Source: Temnothorax longispinosus (Eukaryota > Arthropoda > Insecta > Hymenoptera > Formicidae). From it: a DNA stretch of 64,000 nt. Below, piece after piece: positions 42,911 to 55,339 of this stretch. The stretch is taken from NCBI RefSeq assembly GCF_030848805.1, contig NC_092358.1:15096469-15160468 (forward strand). Reading direction: 5' to 3'. The translations under genes and the position numbers were made by a program. Position 1 is the first letter of the stretch; the number at the start of each line of letters is the position of its first letter. Under the pieces are notes generated by a model. The model was not told the DNA's origin. It saw nothing but the letters and a program-made list of their open reading frames with translations, and did no database searches.

Positions 42911-43404
42911 TTAAAGCGTATTTTCCACAAAAATCAGCCTAGAGCACTTTTTTTTTTTAACATGTCTGTCTTGCTTTTCTGCACCGTTTGAGACTTTATA
43001 CGTCTCATTTAAACAATTAGGTAAATTGTTAATAATTAAAAAAATAAAATTAAATAGTTATTGCATTTATTGCTTGATCAGCTGGAAAAAATTATGTATG
43101 GGTTACAAAAGTTATAGTAGTATGTTCAGAGCCAAAAAAAAGAACAAAAATTAAAAGATTACTCTATTACTTTATATAAAATAATCAGTTGTAAAACTTT
43201 AAACGCGTTTTTCTCGAAACTACAATTTTGTAGCTGGACGCTCGCATATCTCGGCCAATTTTTATCGGAATGACTTGAAATTTGGACAGAATGTTTATAA
43301 CAAAATTGTCTTCAGTTAAGCGTATGATTTTTTTATTGGACAATTAGTTTTTGAAAAACAATTAAAAAAGTGAAAAAATTTTTGGTTGAACTTTGAACTT
43401 TTTT

Positions 43405-44075
43405 TGCTTCCTCATAGAGAAAGCTTTGTTTTCGTAAAAAAAATTTTTTTTAGTTGCTTTTGCCAATGTGTTCAGAATGTTCTAAAACGTCGAAAAATCG
43501 CTATTTTAAAAAATGTCGGTATGTGTGTATGTATGTGTGTATGTGTGTATGTATGTATGTGCCAAATTTACCGAAATTTCTATAACTCCAGAACTAATCA
43601 ACTAAATCTTAACGAATTATATATGAAATAGGGGTAGAAAAAACTGAAGAATATATAGAATTAATAAAAATTGCTAATAATTAAGGGGTTCTTTTTTAAT
43701 AAAATTTTGAATTTTTGCAGAAATGTTTGTTTATGCTTTAATTTCCGCAAATTTGGAGATATCGATTTATTTCTAATTTTATTATATTTTTCAGTCTTTT
43801 CTACCCCTATTTCATATATAATTCTTTAAGATTTGGTTGATTAGACTCAGCTTTATACGTGATCAAAGGTCCCTAATTTTTAGAAAAATGTCTTTAATAG
43901 TTTTAACTTCTGTAAATTTTAAGATATCGGTCTATTTTTAATTTTGTTAGGCAGGCCTTCCTCTATGAGGAAGCCAAAACAAATAGAGGAAGCTTTGTGA
44001 GCAAAGGTTTCTATTTGCACACTTAAAAACTGTGAGGAAGCAATGTGCAGGTTTCTACTTGCACACTTTACTTGT
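43405..44075. mobile_element. Palindrome-ended repeat element, copy 3
   Basis: The left end is TTGCTTCCTCATAGAGAAAGC. The right end is CCTTCCTCTATGAGGAAGCC, followed by a second unit with GAGGAAGCAATGTGCAGG. Inside are a (GTAT)n tract and opposed copies of the CCCCTATTTCATATATAATT core. Confidence 0.6.
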
Positions 44076-44258
44076 TTTTTAATAAATTTATATCCCATTG
44101 TTTATTATAAATTATTTTAGCTGATATATATATATATATATATATAAAGACTTTTTCGAAACAATGATTATAAGCCCATTTTAATTTATGAAGAATTTTC
44201 TGAATTATAAGTCTTTAAAGTTTATAAGTAATATTACCATTATATAATGTTATCTAAT

Positions 44259-44757
44259 TGTAAGGTATTCCACTTGAAGATTGCTCGATTTGCTTTACAA
44301 AGTGTGTTCTGTGTGTGTCACTAAATATTACATGAATTACGAGGATGAATCTCTGTAATCTTTGAAATACGCATACGCACGCGCGCACACGCACACGCAC
44401 AAAAAAAGTGTAGATTTACATTTTTATATGGTGTACCTTGAATAACATTAGTGATATTTAAAGACTCATAATTCAAAAAGTTCTTAGCGAGAGAGGGTTT
44501 ATAACTACTGTTCCAAAAATGTTTTGATATCAACTATAGAAATCTTTAATAAGATTTAGGTCTTATCTTGAAATTTTACAGTAATGTGTAATTTGATGTA
44601 ATCTTTTATTCAAGGTCATCCAAAAACTTCAAGATTACTCTTTTCTTGCTCTTTTAAGACTAAACAATACATTTTTTCAAATAATGATTTGAAATCACGA
44701 ATTTCTAATGTGTTTCTTTAGAAATATTCGCGATGGCAATTTTTAGTGTTCACCCTG
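44259..44757. mobile_element. Probable fragment of the CAGGGTG element family
   Basis: It begins near GTATTCCACTTGAAGATTG and ends TTCACCCTG followed by TATA, resembling the right part of the element at 35703-36637. The left terminus was not identified. Confidence 0.4.
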
Positions 44758-44769
44758 TATATATAAATT

Positions 44770-45355
44770 TTATACTTATTGTTAGTTTTTTTATCTTGAT
44801 ACTTTTATACCTACAGTACTGACAGAAAATTTTAGGACTATTGTATAGCCATATTTTTCTTAGTTGATTGCGTTAATTGCAACCATATCTAAACTGCGAC
44901 GTTATATCAGGTTAGGAGATCTCTTTTTCCTTCTTTTCGAAGTTCTTTCGTGCGTAATGATGACGACATTCAATAATTCATACTCGTATTGGATGAAAGG
45001 CATATAAGTGCGCGTTCACGTTGTCCCGAAACTTTCTGCCGGTAGGATAATGAAAGGAATCAATTGTTGTGTAAAAAAGCAGAAAAAATTATTTTAAAAC
45101 AATTTTATTGCATTTTGTAGACGCATTTAATTTTGTAAAATTGCAACAAAACTTAATATTATTATTCAATTTCTTTTATTATTCTACATATAAAAGTATC
45201 AAAGTAAAGTCATCGAAAAATGTAAACTGGTATAATCATAATATTAAATATTTATCGAAAGTATTATTTATTTTATGTTTTTATGAACTTATAAAATGTG
45301 GCAAGCACATGTAAAAAACAGCAGCTACTAAAAAAGAAATAAATTAATAAAAATT
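44770..45355. other. Nothing certain
   Basis: AT-rich, with a slightly GC-richer part at 44880-45060 that has no supported frame. Confidence 0.4.
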
Positions 45356-45359
45356 ACTT

Positions 45360-46724
45360 GCACTTACTATACTGTTAACAAATCTCTCAGCCCTTGTATA
45401 CTTATATCTAGTCCTTGACCTTGCTTAGTTCTTTCTTCCATTATTCTAAGAAATTCATTTACATTAAATTACTATAGTCCCTGCCTCTAAATTCTTTATA
45501 TTTCTCTTTTTATTCATATTAAATTCTACTTTTAGCCATGCATGAGCCATTATTTTAGGTTTCTTATTTACTTGTACCTTTACTTCCTTATTCGAAAAAA
45601 TTAAATCTATTATCGTTCGACTATTTTTTGTAACTCTCGTTGGACAATCAACATACTGCCTCATCCCTAGGTTTTGCATTACCGTTAATAATTTCTTTGT
45701 ATAAAATAAATCTACCATTATATCTATATTAAAGTCCCCTATCACTATACACAGTCATACTTTATTATATTAAATTTTCTACTGTATCTCCCAAAAATCT
45801 CACGAAATCGCCATTATCGACGCACTCGGCGAATGGTACACTACTGCTATCATACTTTTATACAAATTCTCTCTCATTTCTACCACCACGTACCAACAGT
45901 TTGAGACACTATCTTTTTCTTATCAACTATTCTAAATTTAATATCATCCCTAACATATAACAGTACTCCTCTTCTTGTATTTCTATTTTTAGCATCACAT
46001 CTAACTATACTATACCCCGGTACATTGACCTCACTATCCTCAATTTCTACAGTTAATCTAGTCTCGGATAACGCTAGAATCGCAGGATTCACTCTCTTCA
46101 TAATCTGATGTTGAATTTCATCCTTATGCGCCAATAAGCTTTGTGCATTCGTATACCAGAGTAATTCCGCTTCTTCCTGTGGTTGCTATTTTGCATCTTC
46201 CCAGCCGGCTCTTTTTTTCTCCTCTTAAGAAAGTATTCTTAAATTGTTTTATGTCTGTTTGTCTTCTGTCTCACATCCTAAGATCACTGTCCCTTTACCT
46301 CCTTTTCTTAATTTAGTAATTCCTATTTCCATCTTGGTTATGTCAATTTTTTCTTTAATAATTTTTTTCGTAATTTTACTCTCTTGTTGTACTTTTGGTT
46401 TTATAATCATGATATTTTTCTCCTTCCTCTCTTTAATCACATCGCTATATTTTCTTGTCGCTCCACCTGATGGTCCATATGCCCCTTGCATCAACATTTT
46501 TCTCAATTTTTTTATTTCCTGTTTAATGCCTTCCATCTCCTCACGGACTATTTCCTTTATCATTGACTTGATTTTCTTTTTACATGCTGTCTCATATTTT
46601 AATTATTTCACTGTTCTTAGAAGCCAATCTATTTTCCTATCAATATCCACTGCTCCACTCGTGCCTGCTACTTTATTTCCGCTGATTGTCGCCGGACTCA
46701 TTTTTGCAGGTCCCGTTGAGAGAG
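45360..46724 (-). pseudogene. LINE-A copy 2, broken (ORF1 part and endonuclease)
   Basis: It matches LINE-A from the ORF1 middle (46720) to the end of the endonuclease (45360). The endonuclease frame is broken more than once (pieces 46134-45880 and 45745-45464, with GDFNID conserved). A deletion near 46215-46265 removes all CCHC knuckles of ORF1. The ORF1 stop TAG-CAA (46188-46183) and its frame relation to ORF2 are preserved. The reverse transcriptase is missing. Confidence 0.8.
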
Positions 46725-48405
46725 ATAGATAGATAGATAGATATAATTTATTATGCCCGAGAAAAACTAAAGGGCAAAGATTAACAATACAAAAAAGAAA
46801 ACAAAATGTGCGTGCTCTCTCTACACAAATCAGTTAAGAGTAGAGCACAACTTAACAGCTTATCACAACAGTATACACTGTAAAAAGACTAGAACTAACG
46901 CAGCTTAAAAATAGGAACAATGTAAGTAAAATAAAACTAACTAATACTAATACTAATACTAAGAATAAGATGCTACACAACTTACAAGCTGATAACAGGG
47001 AAAAACACCATCATAAGCCCCGTGCAAGCAATCGATATCATGCAACTTCACGTGCCAACAGATATGCCTTGAGAAGATCTTTGAAGGAGACAATTGAGGA
47101 AGCAGAGGTAATATTACTAGGAAGAGAATGCCAAAAGTATATAGATGAAAGATGAAAGGAGTTTCTATAGGTGGTAGTTCTATGGGAAGGAATATGAAAG
47201 GTTTGCGATGCAACAAGGCGGCGGTCAGATCTCCTCAACAGCGGATCAAGCAAAGCAAAATTGTCACGCAGATACGAAGGAGAGCGCATGTAAAGTATGC
47301 AAAACATTTGACAGCCAAGAAAGTATAACCTCCTGTTTTCAACTGTAAGCCACCCCAATTGTCGCCTGAACGGAGTAATATGTTCGTCACGCTTAAGATC
47401 AAATATAAAATTAAGCGAATGCAACAGTTCACAAGTCTCTGTAATAAGGTGTTCAATTCTCCAGTCAAACCATGATAGACTAGGCAGCAGTAGTCAATGT
47501 GCGGCATAATTAAAGCTAATACCAGCCTTATCCTTAACCTTGTGAACAAAGAGTTTTTGTTAAACTTAAGCTTGTACAAAAAATATGCACTTTTTGAGAG
47601 ACATGCAAGATATGTTTTTTCCAAGATAGGTTAGTCGTAAAAATTACACCCAAATTCCTAGCTTCGTTAACAAAGGGTAAAGGCGTATGGTTTACAATGA
47701 TAGGAAGTAGACAATGGAGGTTATTATCATTGACATAAGCCTGACTACCAAATATAAGTACCTTTGATTTTGCAGGATTGAGTTTAAGACCATTTAACGT
47801 AGCATAATCAAAAATAGCATTCGCATCCTTTGAAATCAACTCAAGACCGTGAAGAATGTCATCGCGAGTACATTGGAGATATATTTGTACATCATCCGCG
47901 AATATCATATGATAAACAAAAGACAGGAATCCACCTATATCATTGATATAAAGAGCAAATAGAAGTGGGCCAAGTACAGAGCCCTGAGGGACGCCAGTCG
48001 ACGTAAAAAGCCACTCAGAAAACCCTTATCGTCGAATACAGCTTGAGAGCGGCCAGTAAGGTAAAAAAAAATCCACGCGAGAACCTCATCAGAAAAACCG
48101 ATTTCTTTCAGTTTGATAACCAAATAAAGATGTGGGACCGTATCAAACGCTTTACTAAAGTCGAATAAAATCATGATTGTAATGAGTCTTTTATAAATTC
48201 CCATTATAATGTCGTCACAGACACGTAAAAGAGCAGATTGCGTATTGAAACCAGAACGATACGCAGCTGTCTGGGATTCAGCAGGTTATGTTCGTTCAAA
48301 TAGTCGGTGATTTGTGAGGCCACCATGCGTTCAAGAATTTTTGACATTTCAGGAAGGTTAGCAATAGGTCGCGTATCAGACGGTGACAGTGGAGTGCGAA
48401 TCTTT
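46725..48405 (-). pseudogene. LINE-B: 5'-truncated non-LTR retrotransposon
   Basis: This is a second LINE family on the minus strand, with reverse-transcriptase pieces in shifted frames: LFDFSKAFDTVPH (48204-47935), IFADDVQIYLQ and LNPAKSKVLIFGS (47908-47534), then the thumb and C-terminal region to about 47038. The 3' end has a tail of ATAG/TATC repeats at 46726-46742. Frameshifts show it is dead. It is jockey-like by motif; the clade was not resolved. Confidence 0.8.
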
Positions 48406-48888
48406 GAGAGCTTTATTAGTCTTCTCGGCTATTTTTTACAATATATTCTTTCAACCTACGTTTGAATGGTTCAATTCTTTCGCATTGCTTAATTTCTACC
48501 AGTAGGGCGTTGTACATATTTAAACCTTCATAAAATAGACTTTTCTGTGCGCTTCTCGTCCTGCAATATTGAATTCTAATATTCTCAGCCTGCCTTGTTT
48601 GCCGTCTACTCACATCTCCTACTATTTCTATCCTATTACTTAAATGTTTTGGCATTATGCCTCTTACTATCTTAAAAATAAAAATACATACATTGTACAT
48701 TAGCCTCTGTCTTACATTCATAAACCTAAAGGTTTGCAACATTAATTCTACCTTTGTATATCGCGAACATTGTAATATGACTCTGGTTTTATGCCACTTG
48801 CAGTCGATTCAATTACGTTTCACCCATGCCTACTAACATCGTTGCGCAATATTCAAAATGAGGCGTTATGATAGACTTATACACAGTA
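48406..48888 (-). pseudogene. LINE-A copy 3, 3' part
   Basis: It matches LINE-A from the reverse-transcriptase C-terminus to the 3' UTR (CTTCTCGGCTATTTTTTAC on the plus strand). It is split from its upstream half by the DNA transposon at 48889-50966. Confidence 0.8.
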
Positions 48889-49643
48889 GGGTTGTGTGGG
48901 GTAATGTGCAACATGGGGTGATGTGCAACGTTTCCGATTCCTGGTCTACATGTCGACATTTGACAGAACCGCATACTGCCATCTATTTGTGTCAATAATA
49001 CCTTGTTTTAGATAAATAACTCGCGAGATGGCACGCACCCTGGTTTGCTGTACGAAAAACGAGTTAAATTTCTCGAGCTCAATGTAATTTTCGCTTTTCA
49101 CCTTCATAGTGATTTCGTGAATTGGTTTTAGTCATCTTAAAGGTAAATATTTTTATATTGTTAGTTTTTTAAGTACTTTTGATAATCCAAAGCGATTTTG
49201 TGATTTTCTTACGTTGTGTTGGTGTCACGCCAGTCCGCGCAAAATAGCGTGTTTGGGGTGATGTGCAACACTTTTTTTGGGGTGATGTGCAACACCCATT
49301 TTTCGCTAGTTTATCGCTATTTTACGATTAAACATGTGTATATAAAGTGGGAGTATTTAATGCATTTTTCAATGTGTTTAGTCATTATGCCACGAAAGTA
49401 TAAAAATAAGGGTATCGCTGTTCCGGTCAATTGCGAGCTAATTTGGGCAGCAATAAAATTGCTGAAAGGCGATCATCCGGTTGCGTTTTTCCTTTTATTA
49501 TATTAATTTTTAAGCGATAAATAAATAAGAAATCAAATAAAAAATGATTTTTTTTGGTGAAATTTCCATTTGTCAGAGGTCGATTACAATACAGTGAAAT
49601 TTTTTGTTCACCAGATTTTGATTAATTTGTATTTAAGAAGCCC

Positions 49644-50686
49644 AAAGGAGGAGGGTCCCTAAGGCCTGTTTTCGGCACCCCTTCAAAATTGGGCCAAAAT
49701 GGCTGGAATCACTTCCTTATACCCTTGGAAGTAATATTTAGTCAATTCCAGCTTAAACGGAAGTATTTAGAGTGTATACTTCAAGTATACATGGTGCATC
49801 AGCACGCCCGTATCATGCATTTTTTTGGAAAACTAAGCGTTATTGAGAAAAATGTTTCAGATAAAAGTTGTATGGTTTCAAGGGAAACATAAGATGGTGT
49901 CATTGGTTTGACCTTGGATAGTCATTTCATCAGACTCATTTTAACCAAGCACTCCAAAAGGTGAGAGGCAAGGGGACTCACCTTAATCAAGCACCCCAAA
50001 AGGTGAGAGGCAAGGGGACTTACCTTAACCAAGCACCCCAAAAGGTGAGAGGCAAGGGGACTCACCTTAACCAAGCACCCCAAAAGGTGAGAGGCAAGGG
50101 GACTCACGTAAATCCAACACCCCACTCTACGTGGCTTCTTAAAGGAAGATTACGTTTACGATTTTACTGTTCACGTGTGGAGAATCAACAAGAATGAATA
50201 ATATGATTTCAATCTCGGATCTCCTTAAGTAACGTTTCTACAAATCTATCTGTAAGAAGCCTCATAACTCGCAAAGTACTTAATGAAAAATGACTTAGTT
50301 ATGAGTGTTTTGGAAAGCTCTCGAAATAAGCTACAATTAAAGATATGTAAAAAAATAGGGGGTTCTATATAAAATATTGAAATCGACATTCACGTGACCT
50401 TCAAATGACTATCCAAGGTCAAACCAATGACATCATCTTATGTCCCCCTTGAAACCATACAACTTTTATCTGAAACATTTTTCTCAAAAACGCTTAGTTT
50501 TCCAAAAAAATGCTTGATACGGGCGCGCTGATGCACCATGTATACTTGAAGTATACACTCTAAATACTTCCGTTTAGGCTGGAATTGACTAAATATTACT
50601 TCCAAGGGTATAAGGAAGTGATTCCAGCCATTTTGGTCCAATTTTGAAGGGGTGCCAAAAACAGGCCTTAGGGACCCTCCTCCTTT
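49644..50686. mobile_element. Long-inverted-repeat element nested in the 48.9-51.0 kb transposon
   Basis: The arms 49644-49926 and 50403-50686, about 283 bp each, are nearly perfect inverses (AAAGGAGGAGGGTCCCTAAG at the tip). ATTTAA occurs just outside both ends and may be the target duplication. Mirrored open frames in the arms are artefacts. Confidence 0.75.
49960..50115. repeat. 42-bp tandem repeat, about four units
   Basis: The unit begins GGTGAGAGGCAAGGGGACTC and repeats at 49960, 50002, 50044 and 50086 with few changes. Because 42 is a multiple of three, both strands show short repeat-protein frames (for example VRGKGTHLNQAPQK). Confidence 0.9.
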
Positions 50687-50966
50687 AACATTTAAGTCGA
50701 TTGATGTCGATATTCATGCATTTTTTACCTTAATTTTACCTGTGTTGCACATCACCCCAAGAAAATTTGAAAATGCTAAAACAGACGTTTTTTTGAAAAC
50801 TCGAAAAATTTTTAGGAAAAATTTAAAATTTTGAAAATCTAATCACGCAGAATTGTAGTATTTTCCTTCCTCTACATTATACAGTCATGATATATTCAAG
50901 AATTTGATTTTTGGATATGTTTTCCGAGCAACGAGTGAACGTGTTGCACATCACCCCACACAACCC

Positions 50967-51535
50967 TACATCTAGTGTACACCGATATGTCATTTCCTAT
51001 TCTATTCAGAAAGCTCACTTTTTTCCCTATTTTCTTCAACATATAATCACAGTAATCCTCCTAACGAAGTTTACTATCGATCATTACACCCAGATGTTTT
51101 GCTTTCTCGACCCGCTCTATTACAGTTCCATCCAAACTTTTTACTATTACCTATGTTTGCTTTTATTTCTTTCCTTATACTTCTAACTATCATATATTTG
51201 GTCTTAACTGCATTCATTTTTAACATATTTACATTCATCCATTCTTCAAGTATACCGAGTACCATATTTAGTTTCATTTCTAAGTCCTCACAACTTTCTC
51301 CTGTTACACTTGCGGTCGTGTCATCTGCAAATAATCTAAATATACTTCCCTTCGGGCAGACTTTATAACTATATCATTTATGTACAAAATAAACAATAGA
51401 GGTCCTAATACGGATCCTTGTGGCACGCCAAATACTGTCTCAATTATTTTAGAACATATATCATTGAATCTAACTTGCTGCTTTCTATTACTTAAATACG
51501 ATTTTATTCATTACAATACAACTCCTGAGAGTTGT
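50967..51535 (-). pseudogene. LINE-A copy 3, reverse-transcriptase part
   Basis: It continues the copy at 48406-48888 on the other side of the DNA transposon. On the minus strand, pieces of the reverse transcriptase around MVLGILEEWMNVNMLKMNA are readable in broken frames. Homology ends near 51535, just before a palindrome-ended element. Confidence 0.8.
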
Positions 51536-51549
51536 AGATTACCCGTTTT

Positions 51550-52200
51550 GCTTCCTCATAGAGGAAGCTTTGTTTTCGTAAATTCGTATATGAACCTTTG
51601 ATTGCGTATAAAGTTGGCTCTAATCAACCAAATTTAAAAGAATTATATGTATATAAAATAGGGGTAGAAGAAACCAAAGAAAAGATTGTTTTTTGAGTTT
51701 TTAATGTCAATATGTTCAGAGTGTTTTAAAACGTCGAAATATTGCATTAAAAAAAATGTCGGTATGTGTGTATGTATGTATGTGTGTATGTATGTATGTA
51801 TGTATGTATGTATGTATGTATGTATGTCTGTGCCTTTACAGAAATTTCTATAACTCCAGAACTGATCAACCAAATCTTAACGAATTATATATGAAATAGG
51901 GGTAGAAAAGACTGAAGAATATAATAGAATTAATAAAAATTGTTAATAATAAAGGGGTTACCGATTTCTGTTAAAAAAAGGTTTACCGAAATTTTTTAAT
52001 TTTATTATATTCTTCAGTCTTTTCTATATTTCTATTTCATATATAATTCTTTAAGGCCGGTATTCATAGTCGGGTCTTATATCCAAGATCATCTTAAGTA
52101 TAGTCTTAAGGCGTCACCAGCCAATCAGAGGGCCGTATTAGCATCTTAAGACATCACTTCCTCTATGAGGAAGCCAAGTGCAAATTTCTAATTTGCACAA
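51550..52200. mobile_element. Palindrome-ended repeat element, copy 4
   Basis: The left end is GCTTCCTCATAGAGGAAGC. The right end is CTTCCTCTATGAGGAAGCC followed by the hairpin GTGCAAATTTCTAATTTGCAC. It contains a (TATG)n tract (51765-51830) and opposed CCCCTATTTCATATATAATT cores. A foreign block starting GGCCGGTATTCATAGTCGGG (about 52054-52150) is inserted near the right end. Confidence 0.65.
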
Positions 52201-53529
52201 TTTTTTTTTACTTACTTTACTTTCTTATTTATTAATTAATCTGTTTAAATTAAAAATAGTCCGTTTGGGATAAATAATAGTCAAATGGCTCTCATGAAAG
52301 TAACGATGATAATAAAGAAAATACCTGGATCTTTTGTGCTGAAATACAGGGAAATCAAACAAATTATGGTACCGATACAGATCCTGTGGCAATTCGGCTC
52401 ACGCTGAATGCTCTGGATGCGATTCAGCATTAAAATGGCGATTTTTTTAAATTTTGCATGTTTTTATAATAATTACAGTTTCTATTGGTAAAAGTATATT
52501 GCTATGTGCCCTAATATGGCAAAAAATAGTATATTGCTGTATTTCAGATTTATTTAGTGATTGTTCTAATTATCCCGTATACCGACTCTCTTTACCCCGT
52601 ACTCTAGGTAATGGGAGTCAAAGCCTTTTTTTTTCCAAATTAAAAAACTACTTATATTCGATGATTTTTTACAGTTTTTACGAATACTATCAAGAAGTTA
52701 ATTAGTTATAGTTTTTAAGATTCGCTTAAGTTCTAACTTGAAATAAATATATGATATTTTTAATGTACTTTTTTGACTTTATCTTTAAGTGGCTCCCCTT
52801 TGACCCTTTTCCTCTATAGCCTTATATCTTTAAAAGTATAGTTATTATGATATATAGATACCATATTATGATTATCATTATTGTTACAATTACGTAGCAC
52901 AGTAATTGTATCTTATTATATTAATAATTATAATTATATAACTGCAATTGTTCACTATAAAAGAATGTTTTAATAAAAGGCGATTGCAATACAAATATGA
53001 GTGCTCAAATAAATTAATGACAGATGGTAATAATATAATGAAAGAGAGCGCCATTGTACATACTTGTTTATCTTTTTACTTAGCAGCAATTGCCATCATT
53101 AATGCGTATGTGCTAATTGTATTTTGCCAGTCAAATAACTCGCATTATCTATCTCTTTGTCGACAAAAGGAATTAACTGCAATAAAAATGTTAATCACTG
53201 AAATTTGTCACTTTTTTACTTGTAAATTTAATGTAAAATTTAATGTATCTGTTTAGGTATTGTCTGAATTGAAAACAATTCTCAAATGTGATTAGATCAT
53301 TGAGCATGAAAAACTATGTTAGTAACTATAAAAGAATAATTTATTAATTTCGTAAAACATGCAGTTTTTGTAAATATGCAGATAATTTTCTCAGTAATCA
53401 GAAAACATCTAAAAATATATTCGAACAGTTACAGAAGAAAAATACATCTTTACAAATATTTATAAATAAATTTTACATTTATAATGTTAATAATTAATTA
53501 TTAATAACAATAAGTGAAACACGACCGTT
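52201..53529. other. AT-rich stretch, nothing recognised
   Basis: Open frames at 52454-52705 and 52948-53256 have AT-driven composition and no recognised motif. Confidence 0.45.
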
Positions 53530-53763
53530 ATGATATACAATCAATTGAGAAAAACGCCATTTACGGACCGGACTGGATCTTGATACTCTGACACGCCACT
53601 CTGACACGCTTGGCTCTAGAACACCGTGACCGCCAGGGCACGAAACCCTCGGGGCACGCGCTTCGCCTAACCGAGTAAGGAAACGATGAAAGTAGTGGTA
53701 TTTCACCAGCGATGTTGCCATCTCCCACTTATGCTACACCTCTCATGTCTCCTTACAGTGCCA

Positions 53764-53796
<33 letters not shown>

Positions 53797-53869
53797 TCGC
53801 TAATTTTTCCAAGCCCGTTCCCTTGGCAGTGGTTTCGCTAGATAGTAGATAGGGACAGTGGGAATCTCG
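53530..53869 (-). pseudogene. 28S rRNA fragment (central region), dispersed copy
   Basis: On the minus strand it begins CGAGATTCCCACTGTCCCTA, continues TCTACTATCTAGCGAAACC and GACCCTGTTGAGCTTGACTC, and runs into TACCACTACTTTCATCG. This is the 28S segment just downstream of the R1/R2 insertion region. The start at 53869 is sharp; the other end near 53530 is uncertain. It is not contiguous with the segment at 32163-32390. The 75-residue frame inside is not a protein gene. Confidence 0.85.
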
Positions 53870-54480
53870 ATAATTATTTGTAAAACTAATTAGAAATAAT
53901 TTTTTATTTTTAATTTAATTTAATTAGGCTTTCGGCTAATTTTTCTGAAAGTTTGATATGTGGTAGTTCTCTCAACACGTAGAACCAAAGTGTCAATAGG
54001 CCTAAAGTCCGATGACGAGTAGTTTTCGAAATACAGGACCCCAAAGTTAAATATTTTTAATTTTAAAAAGTGTCTAATGATTTTTCATTTAATTTAAAGA
54101 CACTTTTAAACCTTTAAATTATTTAAATTAAAAGTTGTTTAGTTATATGACTTTAATAAATAAAAATTGATTTATTTAAAAACAAATTTTTGAATAAACC
54201 GACTTATCTACTGCTACCAAAAATTTTAATAAATAAGTACTTTTAATTTATTATATTTTTCCAACGATTTCTTATTGTATAAAATTAACGTGAGAAAGTA
54301 AGCTTATTATTTACGCCAATTATTTATACCATGTTATAATATAATCTGCTTTGATAAACTCCGATATAGACGTTTATCACGACAAAATAGCGTGCGCGCG
54401 TCAACAACATTCTTGAAAATATCTATGAAACATAAATATTGAGTAGATTTTCCGGATGTTTAATACATGTAGATATACAT
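53870..54480. other. AT-rich stretch, nothing recognised
   Basis: It includes a short TE-like piece around 53930-54050 of unknown identity. Confidence 0.4.
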
Positions 54481-54485
54481 AAAAG

Positions 54486-55338
54486 TGTGCAAGTAGAAAC
54501 CTGCACATTGCTTCCTCATAGTTTTTAAGTGTGCAAGTAGAAACCTTTGCTCACAAAGCTTTCTCTATTTGTTTTGGCTTCCTCATAGAGGAAGCTTTGT
54601 GAGCAAAGGTTTCTACTTGCAAAAAACCCCTTTACCGATCATCGCCAAATTCAATAGTATAAATTTATCGGCCAGGAGGTTATCAAGGCAGGGTTCACCC
54701 AGGGAGTTCACCGATATTATACAATCGATGGCAACAGAGGTATACAAAGTATGAATCGTAACGATGCAGTCTTTTAAATCATTTTTGAATTAAAAGTCTT
54801 AAAAAATCAAAATTTGCTTTAGGGTTTTCGGTCTCCAAATTTCTATGACAGCAGAAACTTGAAGATTTAAAATCTTAGAAATTTTCTATATATGTCTTAA
54901 TTAGATAATAAAACTATAATACACAATTTTTTAATAAAATAAAAAATTTCGGTAAACCTTTTTTTAACAGAAATCGGTAACCCCTTTATTATTAACAATT
55001 TTTATTAATTCTATTATATTCTTCAGTCTTTTCTACCCCTATTTCATATATAATTCGTTAAGATTTGGTTGATCAGTTCTGGAGTTATAGAAATTTCTGT
55101 AAATTTGGCACAGACATACATACACACATATACCGACATTTTTTTTAATGCAATATTTCGTTTTAAAACACTCTGAACATATTGACATTAAAAACTCAAA
55201 AAACAATTTTTTCTTTGGTTTCTTCTACCCCTATTTTATATATAATTCTTTTAAATTTGGTTGATTAGAGCCAACTTTATACGCAATCAAAGGTTCATAT
55301 ACGAATTTACGAAAACAAAGCTTCCTCTATGAGGAAGC
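54486..55338. mobile_element. Palindrome-ended repeat element, copy 5
   Basis: The left end is compound, with GTGCAAGTAGAAACCTGCAC, TTGCTTCCTCATAG, and the full palindrome at about 54580. The right end is AAGCTTCCTCTATGAGGAAGC at 55318-55338. Opposed CCCCTATTTCATATATAATT-type cores lie between. The element reads as the inverse orientation of copy 4 over much of its length. Confidence 0.65.
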
Positions 55339-55339
55339 A

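Larger units (their letters stand above)
48889..50966. mobile_element. DNA transposon with GGGTTGTGTGGGGT ends, inserted in LINE-A copy 3
   Basis: The terminal inverted repeats of about 25 bp (GGGTTGTGTGGGGT, then ATGTGCAACA) sit between duplicated TA (48887-48888 and 50967-50968). The empty site can be read from intact LINE-A. The word GGGGTGATGTGCAACA recurs near 48915, 49257 and 49279, and inverted near 50741 and 50941, as subterminal repeats. No transposase was found. About 2.08 kb. Confidence 0.8.

Noticed and set aside
46244..46732. 162-residue plus-strand frame
   Set aside because: Antisense shadow of the broken LINE-A ORF1 copy.
49960..50115. Possible CRISPR-like array (regular repeats)
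   Set aside because: The units are contiguous without unique spacers and lie in a eukaryotic transposon.
49922..50197. Repeat protein frames with 14-residue units
   Set aside because: They follow from a 42-bp tandem repeat inside a transposon, are open on both strands, and lack a supported start or promoter.
52948..53256. 102-residue plus-strand frame
   Set aside because: AT-driven composition, no motif, no splice context, no conserved look.
53494..53721. 75-residue open frame on the minus strand
   Set aside because: It overlaps the second 28S rRNA fragment and is not a protein gene.
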